DNA of 56,096 nt. Origin: a virus. This document shows positions 50,558 to 56,096 of this stretch, one piece after another. The stretch is taken from IMG/VR virus record IMGVR_UViG_3300021185_001851, positions 1 to 56,096 of that record; one strand, 5' to 3'. Each line of letters begins with the position of its first letter. Positions within the stretch are counted from its first letter, which is position 1. The notes under the pieces are model-generated. The model searched no databases. It had not been told where the DNA came from and was given only the letters and a program-made list of their open reading frames with translations. The position numbers and the translations under genes were made by a program.

Positions 50558-51580
50558 ATGGCAACTTTAGCAGAAATACGAGCTCGTCTAACCGAGCAAG
50601 CCGCAAAATCGGGCGGTTCAACTCAATCCGGTGATAACGGGCTTTTCGCCCATTGGAACATTCCAGAAGGAACATCCGCAGTAATTCGCTTTCTACCAGA
50701 CGGCGACGAATCCAATACATTCTTTTGGAGAGAACGTTTAATGATGCGTTTTGAATTTCCAGGCATTAAAGGCCAGGATGAAAATCGCAAATGCATTGTT
50801 CAAGTACCTTGTGTAGATATGTGGGGAGAGTCATGTCCAATTCATGCTCAATTACGTCCTTGGTTTAATGATCCAAGCATGGAGCAATTGGCTAGGAAAT
50901 ATTGGAAGAAACGTAGTTACGTTTTTCAAGGACTTATCGTATCTAGTCCAATGGATGAAGAAAATGTTCCAGATAATCCAGTTCGTAGAATGATTATTAG
51001 CCCTCAGATTTTTACAATCATTAAGAGTGCATTAATGGACGTTGAGATGGAAGAGATCCCAACTGATTACGAACGTGGTACAGACTTCCGTATCAATAAA
51101 ACCCAAAAAGGTGGTTATGCTGATTATAGTACCTCATCTTGGGCTCGAAAGGAACGTAGTTTAAACGAGGAAGAACTAGAAGCAGTTTCTAAGCATGGAC
51201 TGTTTAACTTAGATCAGTTTATGCCTAAACGTCCTGGTAAGGAAGAAGTTGATATTCAACTAGAAATGTTTGAAGCGTCAGTAGACGGCAAATTGTATGA
51301 TCCAGAACGTTGGGGCAATTACTATCGCCCTAATGGAGCAACCTTTGCTACTTCTACTTCAGCAACTAATCCAGCTCCGGCTACTCCGGTAGCAACACCT
51401 GCACCAGTAGCAGAAACGGCACCAGCACCCGTTGCAACACCTGAAGAAATGGGAGCAACCCCTTCTCCGGTAGCAGAAGCGGCTCCAGCGGCAGAACCAG
51501 CCGAAGCATCTGGTGAGAAGAAACCTAGTGTTGACGATATCTTAAGCATGATTCGTAACAGGGAAACTACAGGTCAGTAA
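50558..51580 (+). CDS. gp32: Single-stranded DNA-binding protein gp32
   Basis: A 340-residue protein. The OB-fold core includes GLFAHWNIPEGTSAVIRFLPDGD, the strand FFWRERLMMRFEFPG, and zinc-type residues C79, C85, C93 and H96 around ESCPIHAQ. An Ala/Pro/Thr-rich linker (about 264-318) leads to a C-terminal KPSVDDILSMIR helix that should contact replication partners. T4 gp32 is 301 residues. It coats single-stranded DNA during replication and recombination with uvsX and uvsY encoded next door. Confident. Confidence 0.9.
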   Translation: MATLAEIRARLTEQAAKSGGSTQSGDNGLFAHWNIPEGTSAVIRFLPDGDESNTFFWRERLMMRFEFPGIKGQDENRKCIVQVPCVDMWGESCPIHAQLRPWFNDPSMEQLARKYWKKRSYVFQGLIVSSPMDEENVPDNPVRRMIISPQIFTIIKSALMDVEMEEIPTDYERGTDFRINKTQKGGYADYSTSSWARKERSLNEEELEAVSKHGLFNLDQFMPKRPGKEEVDIQLEMFEASVDGKLYDPERWGNYYRPNGATFATSTSATNPAPATPVATPAPVAETAPAPVATPEEMGATPSPVAEAAPAAEPAEASGEKKPSVDDILSMIRNRETTGQ

Positions 51581-51588
51581 AGTAATAT

Positions 51589-51637
51589 AGGAAGTTCCGG
51601 CAAAAACCTCCGTTACGGTAACCAGCGAGGTCTTCCT
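51589..51637 (+). promoter_or_regulatory. Structured element in the uvsX leader
   Basis: Three nested stems: AGGAAG/CTTCCT (51589-51594 with 51632-51637), ACCTC/GAGGT (51606-51610 with 51627-51631) and GTTA/TAAC (51612-51615 with 51619-51622), with an 11-base bulge TTCCGGCAAAA on one side. No T run follows, so it is not a terminator. It ends 22 bases before uvsX. Confidence 0.6.
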
Positions 51638-51659
51638 AATTACATATATAGGAGAAGAT

Positions 51660-52778
51660 ATGACAAATAAAGCATTTGACGTTTCTAAGTTTCGTAAAAA
51701 CTTAACAAAAGCCGTGCCTGGTATGAGTACCGGTTTTAATGATCCAAGAGATTGGATTAGTACAGGCAATTATTGCTTAAATTACCTTATGTCAGGTGAT
51801 TTTACAAGAGCAGTACCCCTTGGCAAAGTAACTATGTTTGCAGGAGAATCCGGAGCAGGTAAATCTTTTATTGCTTCTGGCAACCTTGTAAAAAATGCCC
51901 AAGAACAGGATATTTTACCAGTTATCCTAGATACTGAGAACGCATTAGACGAAGATTGGTTAAAAGCATTAGGCATTAACACAGACCCAGAAAAATTAAT
52001 GAGGTTTGGAGTTTCAATGGTTGATGAAGTTGCTAAATTTATCTCAGAGTTTATGAAAGCATATAAGGATGAGTATGGAGATCTTCCGTATGAAGAGCAA
52101 AAGAAGATTATGTTTGTTGTTGATAGTGTTGGTATGCTATTAACACCCACAGATATTAATCAGTTCGAAGGCGGAGATTTAAAAGGTGATATGGGTCGTA
52201 AAGCAAAAGCACTTACGGCATTGATTAAAAATACTGTAAACCGTATTGCTCCGCATCCTGTAGGTTTAGTAGTTACTAACCATACCTATGCAAGTCAAGA
52301 TATGTTTGATCCGGACGATAAAATTACTGGTGGTGCAGGATTTGTTTATGCAAGTTCTATGGTTGTAGCAATGAAGAAGCTAAAACTTAAGGTAGATGCA
52401 GACGGCAACAAAACATCACAAGTACATGGTATTAGAGCCGCATGTAAAATTATGAAAACAAGATATTCTAAACCTTTTGAAAGTGTACAAGTAGAAATAC
52501 CGTACACAACTGGTATGAATCCATATAGTGGACTTGTTGAATTATTTGAAGCACGTGGTTTTCTTAAGAAGGAAGGTAACAAATTAGCATACACTATGTT
52601 AAATGGTGATATTGTTAAGGAGTTCCGTAAGCAATATACCGGAGAAGTACTAGATAAAGTAATGCAAGACGTTATCGCTCGTGGACAAGAACTAGCATAT
52701 AGTGGTACCGAGGAAGATATTATTGATCCTGATACAGGTGAGGTACTAGAAGAAGCCAACGCAGTAGCAACAGAGTAG
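51660..52778 (+). CDS. uvsX: RecA-like recombinase UvsX
   Basis: A 372-residue RecA-fold protein: Walker A GESGAGKS (62-69), the DTENALDEDWL region, Walker B IMFVVDSVG and the VVTNHTYASQDMFDPDDKITGG loop region with its DNA-binding segment. Length is close to T4 UvsX (391). It forms filaments on single-stranded DNA and drives strand exchange and recombination-dependent replication with gp32, UvsY and gp46/47, all encoded here. It has an AGGAG site and a structured leader. Confident. Confidence 0.94.
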   Translation: MTNKAFDVSKFRKNLTKAVPGMSTGFNDPRDWISTGNYCLNYLMSGDFTRAVPLGKVTMFAGESGAGKSFIASGNLVKNAQEQDILPVILDTENALDEDWLKALGINTDPEKLMRFGVSMVDEVAKFISEFMKAYKDEYGDLPYEEQKKIMFVVDSVGMLLTPTDINQFEGGDLKGDMGRKAKALTALIKNTVNRIAPHPVGLVVTNHTYASQDMFDPDDKITGGAGFVYASSMVVAMKKLKLKVDADGNKTSQVHGIRAACKIMKTRYSKPFESVQVEIPYTTGMNPYSGLVELFEARGFLKKEGNKLAYTMLNGDIVKEFRKQYTGEVLDKVMQDVIARGQELAYSGTEEDIIDPDTGEVLEEANAVATE

Positions 52779-52781
52779 AAA

Positions 52782-53210
52782 ATGAAGGATTTGATGAAAA
52801 GAATAGGTCGTTATAGACTTATTTTAGATAGAAATAGTAACGAACCTTACCTGGAAAGATACTATCTATTCTTAAAGGATCGTGTAAACTTTCCTTTTAA
52901 CATCTTCCTTCATAAGTTTCTTAGAAGTGACCCGGATGATTTACACGATCATCCGTGGTCATACTTCACTCTTATTCTTAGAGGCGGATATTGGGAGCAT
53001 ACGTTAGACGGAAAGTACTGGCGAGGACCAGGACACTTTAGAGTATGCAAGGCAAATAGCTATCATAGAATTGAAATAGATCCTAATGTTGATGTATGGA
53101 CATTGTTTATGCCATTTAAGCAAAAACGAGAATGGGGATTTTTAGAAAAAGGTAAGAAATGGGTGCATCACAAGACATACTTGGATAAACTTGCTAAAAA
53201 AATTAACTAA
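52782..53210 (+). CDS. Cupin-fold protein
   Basis: A 142-residue protein with a basic helix at the start and a beta-barrel with cupin-type features: LHDHPWSYFTLILRGGYWE (about 53-72, possible metal-binding histidines), then ANSYHRIEI and WTLFMPF. Cupins include dioxygenases, epimerases and sugar-binding proteins; no specific activity can be assigned. It lies three bases after uvsX, perhaps in the same mRNA. Similar cupin genes occur in marine T4-like phages. Confidence 0.65.
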   Translation: MKDLMKRIGRYRLILDRNSNEPYLERYYLFLKDRVNFPFNIFLHKFLRSDPDDLHDHPWSYFTLILRGGYWEHTLDGKYWRGPGHFRVCKANSYHRIEIDPNVDVWTLFMPFKQKREWGFLEKGKKWVHHKTYLDKLAKKIN

Positions 53211-53218
53211 GTATAGCG

Positions 53219-53232
53219 ACTTGGTACCAAGT
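53219..53232. repeat. 14-base perfect palindrome
   Basis: ACTTGGTACCAAGT lies 20 bases upstream of the small acidic gene. It is too compact for a normal hairpin, so a DNA-binding protein site is as likely as an RNA structure. Confidence 0.7.
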
Positions 53233-53251
53233 TTATTATGGAGAAAAAAAT

Positions 53252-53482
53252 ATGAGTGATAATTCAGGAGAAATGTTAGCAGAAATATGGGTAGCATTAA
53301 AACCTTACCTTGATAAAAAAGATAGACCAGATGCCGCACAGGCATTTGTACGAGTTTCAGAAGAGTATATTAACCTAGAAATTCATAGAGAAGAACTAAA
53401 CGAAGCAGGAACAGAAATTAATCATGCATTAAATGAATTACTAGGCGAAGATGATGAGGATTTTGAAGAAGAGGACTACTAA
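53252..53482 (+). CDS. Small acidic protein upstream of uvsY
   Basis: A 76-residue acidic, helical protein ending in a Glu/Asp-rich tail (DDEDFEEEDY). A GGAG site precedes the ATG, and it ends directly before uvsY, so the two are likely co-translated. A 14-base palindrome precedes it. In T4 the late co-activator gp33 is encoded near gp32, and a small acidic gene here could be its counterpart, but no motif proves it. Confidence 0.6.
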   Translation: MSDNSGEMLAEIWVALKPYLDKKDRPDAAQAFVRVSEEYINLEIHREELNEAGTEINHALNELLGEDDEDFEEEDY

Positions 53483-53944
53483 ATGAGTACATGGTATAGA
53501 AAAGTTCAGTCAGATATCACACATTTACCAAATTGCATAGGGCATTTTGAGAATGAGATAGCTGAAGCCCGTAAAGAGCTAAAAATGAACGGAAGTCTCG
53601 AAAAAGCAAGTAGGGAAATGCCAGGACAGGTAGAATGGAGGTTTAATCAGCTACAAGAAATTGAAGCAATTCTCGAACATTTGAATATTGAGCTTAGAAA
53701 AGTACGATCTGCTAAATTTAGGCAGTTTACAGAGCATTACAACCGTACATTAAGCAGTCGAGACGCAGAAAAGTACACAGATGGGGAGCCAGAAGTAGCA
53801 CAGATGGAGAATCTCATCAATGAATTTGCATTGTTGAGGAATAAGTTCATAGGACTTACAAAAGCCTTAGATGCAAAGTCGTTTCAGATCAATAATATTA
53901 CTAAATTACGGGTTGCTGGACTAGAAGATGTGGAATTACGTTAA
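53483..53944 (+). CDS. uvsY: Recombination mediator UvsY
   Basis: A 153-residue helical protein. The C-terminal half (SSRDAEKYTDGEPEVAQMEN, then NEFALLRNKFIGLTKALDAKSFQINNI) matches the UvsY family, whose T4 member (137 residues) has a comparable GFAIKHIQDMR end. UvsY loads UvsX onto DNA coated with gp32. The ATG follows the previous stop by one base. The presence of gp32, uvsX and uvsY within 3.5 kb supports the assignment. Confidence 0.85.
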   Translation: MSTWYRKVQSDITHLPNCIGHFENEIAEARKELKMNGSLEKASREMPGQVEWRFNQLQEIEAILEHLNIELRKVRSAKFRQFTEHYNRTLSSRDAEKYTDGEPEVAQMENLINEFALLRNKFIGLTKALDAKSFQINNITKLRVAGLEDVELR

Positions 53945-54016
53945 GTCATTGAATAATAACACAAATCTTTTTTTCAAAATCGTTTAAAATCAATGACTTA
54001 GTGGTCCATAAAAAGG

Positions 54017-54045
54017 TTGACCTTATGGTCCTTTTGTCTTATACT
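54017..54045 (+). promoter_or_regulatory. First of two tandem host-type promoters
   Basis: TTGACC at 54017-54022 and TATACT at 54040-54045 with a 17-base spacer. Almost the same promoter is repeated at 54116. Confidence 0.83.
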
Positions 54046-54066
54046 GTATAGACAATGAGGAAACAG

Positions 54067-54189
54067 ATGGTACATACAGTAATAAAAAAAAGTTACAAAA
54101 AAGACAAAATAAAGGTTGACCTTTGGTCCGTTTTGTCTTATACTGTAAGTACAATAAGAGTTCAACCACGCGAAACGAAGGAAAATTAA
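54067..54189 (+). CDS. Possible 40-residue basic leader peptide
   Basis: The ATG at 54067 follows GAGGA by about six bases and opens a frame of 40 residues rich in Lys (VIKKSYKKDKIKV). It overlaps the second promoter and ends in TAATG, one base overlapping the start of the AAA+ ATPase gene. Only mRNA from the first promoter would carry it. It could couple translation to the ATPase or be chance. Confidence 0.28.
   Translation: MVHTVIKKSYKKDKIKVDLWSVLSYTVSTIRVQPRETKEN
54116..54144 (+). promoter_or_regulatory. Second tandem host-type promoter
   Basis: TTGACC at 54116-54121 and TATACT at 54139-54144 with a 17-base spacer. About 38 bases around it, from AAAGG to CTGTA, repeat the first promoter with few changes. 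Confidence 0.83.
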
Positions 54190-55220
54190 TGTCAGCTTTT
54201 ATAAAAATTACAAATGGTAAGTATCGCACTTTTACAGTACATAACAAGGTACTGCAATTGGTAGCAGATTACAACGAAAAAGGCGGTTATGTAACTGTCG
54301 TTGCAGATGACTCCTTTGGTGAGTTTGCAGATAAACAAATCCGTGTTAAAGTTAAAAGCATGGAAGATATTACTCCTGCTAATGCTGGTGAAGCATTTAA
54401 CAAGGATGATACTCCTATTAAAGAAGTACATGATGCAGAATATGATGCAAAACGTTTAGAAGAAATTGCAGAACGTTTTGAGATTCTAGAAGATATGACT
54501 GATGCCGCTATTGAAGGTACAGTTCGTGCAATGATTGTTGTAGGACCTCCAGGTGTTGGTAAGTCTTTTGGTGTTGAACGTACTCTTGAAAAAGCGGCTA
54601 TGTTTGATAAAATTGCAAATATGGCTCCTCGTTTTGAGGTTGTTAAAGGTGCAATGAGTCCGATCGGTTTGTATTGTAAATTGTATCAGTATTCAGGTGC
54701 TGGTAATGTGCTAGTATTTGATGACTGTGATAGTGTTTTAATGGACGATTTGTCCTTGAACATTCTTAAAGCGGCTTTGGATAGTTCTAAGAAACGTATT
54801 ATTTGCTGGAATACAGATTCTGCAATGTTACGTCGTGAAGGTGTTCCAGATCGTTTTGAATTTAAAGGTAGTGCTATCTTTATTACTAACATTAAATTTG
54901 ATAATGTACGAAGTGCAAAACTTAAAGATCACCTTAGTGCTCTTGAGTCACGTTGTCACTATTTGGATCTTACACTTGATTCAGCATATGACAAGATGCT
55001 TCGTATCAAGCAAATAATGAGAGATGGTATGCTTAACTCATACAACTTCTCAGAAGAAGAAAACAAAATCATTTATGATTATGTTGAAACCAACCAGGAC
55101 AGGCTCCGTGAGCTTTCACTTCGTACAGTGATTAAGGTTGCAGACCTTTGCAAGATGACTGGTATAGATGGTAAATGGAAAAGGCTTGCAGAAACCACAG
55201 TAATGAAACGAAGCTTCTAA
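54189..55220 (+). CDS. AAA+ ATPase
   Basis: A 343-residue protein starting at the ATG at 54189 (GAAGGAA site); an upstream frame to 54123 crosses the promoter and is rejected. Walker A is GPPGVGKS (119-126) and Walker B VLVFDDCD (174-181), followed by a sensor-like ITNIKFD strand and the C-terminal helical lid. The N-terminal 60 residues form a small beta domain. It could remodel a protein or DNA complex during replication; related genes are widespread in marine T4-like phages. Two strong tandem promoters predict high early expression. Client unknown. Confidence 0.8.
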   Translation: MSAFIKITNGKYRTFTVHNKVLQLVADYNEKGGYVTVVADDSFGEFADKQIRVKVKSMEDITPANAGEAFNKDDTPIKEVHDAEYDAKRLEEIAERFEILEDMTDAAIEGTVRAMIVVGPPGVGKSFGVERTLEKAAMFDKIANMAPRFEVVKGAMSPIGLYCKLYQYSGAGNVLVFDDCDSVLMDDLSLNILKAALDSSKKRIICWNTDSAMLRREGVPDRFEFKGSAIFITNIKFDNVRSAKLKDHLSALESRCHYLDLTLDSAYDKMLRIKQIMRDGMLNSYNFSEEENKIIYDYVETNQDRLRELSLRTVIKVADLCKMTGIDGKWKRLAETTVMKRSF

Positions 55221-55231
55221 AGGAGGTATAA

Positions 55232-55669
55232 ATGTTTAAGAAATCACTTTTAACTATTGCTACACTAGCCCTTGTAAGTACAGGTGCTAGTGCGGCTGAG
55301 AAAATGGAGGTAAAGTACAAGGATAAGGTTTGGAAAACTGTAGTCGCTACTGATTCGATGTCCGATTCTTCTTATTGTAAAGTTACCTCGGTTAAGCGAA
55401 AACATATTACTGCAAATCCTAGTATGGTTTATGTTAACACAAAAACCAATGGAATTGTAAGTTATCAGATACGTTTAGATAGTAATCCGGCACTACCAAA
55501 GCAGACTTCTACGGTGCTAGAACGTGATACTGGATTTATTATGATCCCGTCTACCACTTATATTGGTAAGAGTAGAATGAGGATTGTAGGTACTTCGGTT
55601 AAAGGTAAGTCTATATTCGAAGATGTAGATTTGCAGTCATTGAATATGGCAACAAAGGCTTGCCTATAA
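55232..55669 (+). CDS. Exported protein with signal peptide
   Basis: A 145-residue protein with a clear signal peptide: MFKKSLLTIATLALVSTG and a cleavage site after ASA (about residue 21). The mature part is beta-rich with two cysteines (48 and 144) that could form a disulfide in the periplasm. A strong AAGGAGG site lies 12 bases after the ATPase gene, and a terminator follows. It may modify the periplasm or envelope during infection, for example against superinfection. I recognise no family. Confidence 0.75.
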   Translation: MFKKSLLTIATLALVSTGASAAEKMEVKYKDKVWKTVVATDSMSDSSYCKVTSVKRKHITANPSMVYVNTKTNGIVSYQIRLDSNPALPKQTSTVLERDTGFIMIPSTTYIGKSRMRIVGTSVKGKSIFEDVDLQSLNMATKACL

Positions 55670-55708
55670 AGAATATAGGTGTTGACATTCGCGTGGTGGC
55701 ACCTATTA

Positions 55709-55736
55709 GTACCCTCCTTCGGGAGGGTACCTTTTT
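55709..55736 (+). terminator. Intrinsic terminator with UUCG loop
   Basis: GTACCCTCC (55709-55717) and GGAGGGTAC (55722-55730) form a perfect 9-bp stem with loop TTCG, followed by CTTTTT. An inverted repeat ATAGGTG/CACCTAT (55675-55681 with 55700-55706) lies just upstream. Confidence 0.93.
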
Positions 55737-55755
55737 AATTCGGTAAACAAGAACA

Positions 55756-55784
55756 TTGACTTTTAAGTCGTTTGAAAGTATACT
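55756..55784 (+). promoter_or_regulatory. Host sigma70-type promoter for uvsW
   Basis: TTGACT at 55756-55761 and TATACT at 55779-55784 with a 17-base spacer. The expected start falls at or near the ATG at 55791. Confidence 0.85.
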
Positions 55785-55790
55785 ATTAAT

Positions 55791-56096
55791 ATGTCAGGAA
55801 TATGTACATTAGAAATAAGAGATGAGGTAAACGTTCGTTTTCACGAGCTATCGCCGAGTACTCGACGATCGTGTGAAGCAAAATTAAAATATATGTTGCC
55901 TTATGCATATCATGTACCAGCCTACAGGCTAGGAAGATGGGATGGTAAGATTGGATTTTTTACAGCCGCTGGATCAACGTATTTGAATTTGCTTGATCGA
56001 GTTTTACCTATATTAGATAACGAAGGCTGGAGTGTTGAGCTTGTTGATAACAGAATTAAACATAGTTTCGAGTTTGAGCAAGTTACCGAAGACACT
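55791..56096 (+). CDS. uvsW: UvsW helicase, N-terminal part (partial)
   Basis: The frame opens at 55791 and runs off the window after 102 residues. The segment VPAYRLGRWDGKIGFFTAAG matches the N-terminal DNA-binding domain of UvsW-type SF2 helicases (T4: FRYGNWDGRI), and the following LDRVLPILDNEGWSVELVDN fits the same domain. UvsW unwinds branched DNA and R-loops, helping the switch to recombination-dependent replication. No ribosome site precedes the ATG, and the promoter spacing suggests a leaderless mRNA. The helicase motifs lie beyond the window. Confidence 0.82.
   Translation, partial: MSGICTLEIRDEVNVRFHELSPSTRRSCEAKLKYMLPYAYHVPAYRLGRWDGKIGFFTAAGSTYLNLLDRVLPILDNEGWSVELVDNRIKHSFEFEQVTEDT

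Noticed and set aside
53945-54010. Origin of replication near the AT-rich gap after uvsY
   Set aside because: AT-rich runs are explained by the tandem promoters; no iterons or other origin features are visible.
54123-54188. Upstream start for the AAA+ ATPase
   Set aside because: That frame begins inside the -35/-10 interval of the second promoter; the ATG at 54189 has a GAAGGAA site and begins the conserved sequence.
1-56096. Insertion sequences, attachment sites or integrase genes
   Set aside because: No transposase, integrase or flanking terminal repeats were seen; gene content is that of a lytic T4-like phage.

Overview
This window is a 56 kb piece of a T4-like myovirus genome (large lytic Caudoviricetes). 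The assignment rests on near-complete sets of T4-type genes: portal, prohead core, gp21 protease, gp22 scaffold, gp23 capsid, gp18 sheath, gp19 tube, gp14/gp15 neck, gp4, gp16/gp17 terminase, gp5/gp53/gp26 baseplate genes, the late sigma factor gp55, and the gp32, gp46, gp47, uvsX, uvsY and uvsW recombination set. Low G+C (about 36% by eye), a 3-TM holin of the type known from alphaproteobacterial gene transfer agents, and fibre genes built from simple repeats suggest a marine phage of an AT-rich alphaproteobacterium such as SAR11/Pelagibacter. The host is inference only.

Layout. 1-4234 (minus): baseplate hub and wedge genes plus a nucleotidyltransferase. 4338-9363 (plus): gp55, a MazG-like NTP pyrophosphatase, small proteins, gp47-gp46 and a PD-(D/E)xK nuclease. 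9364-9930: no protein gene, but a stretch rich in inverted repeats that looks like a structured RNA. 9931-11048 (minus): a gp26-like tail assembly chaperone and a second ORF reached by an apparent -1 frameshift. 11143-20203 (plus): tape measure, portal, prohead core, protease, scaffold, capsid and a zinc-ribbon protein. 20252-31223: holin and four fibre genes, the last with a C-terminal intramolecular chaperone. 31340-36028: accessory genes (glycosyltransferase, Nudix hydrolase) and, on the minus strand, gp15 and gp14. 36139-50418: neck, sheath, tube, gp4, both terminase subunits and accessory enzymes. 50558-56096: gp32, uvsX, a cupin, uvsY, an AAA+ ATPase, an exported protein and the start of uvsW.

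Regulation is unusually legible. Replication and regulatory genes follow host-type promoters, TTGAC(A/C/T) and TATA(A/C)T with exactly 17 bases between them in all seven cases. Structural genes follow TAAATA-type late promoters like those of T4, which the gp55 encoded here should recognise. Several intrinsic terminators separate the late units, and some mRNA leaders (gp32, uvsX, a fibre gene) are structured.

The observations most worth follow-up are the slippery T8 run with a downstream stem-loop joining the two chaperone ORFs (10137-10178), the candidate RNA at 9364-9930, and near-total absence of the pentamer GCWGC, which dictates how Ala-Ala pairs are encoded across the window.
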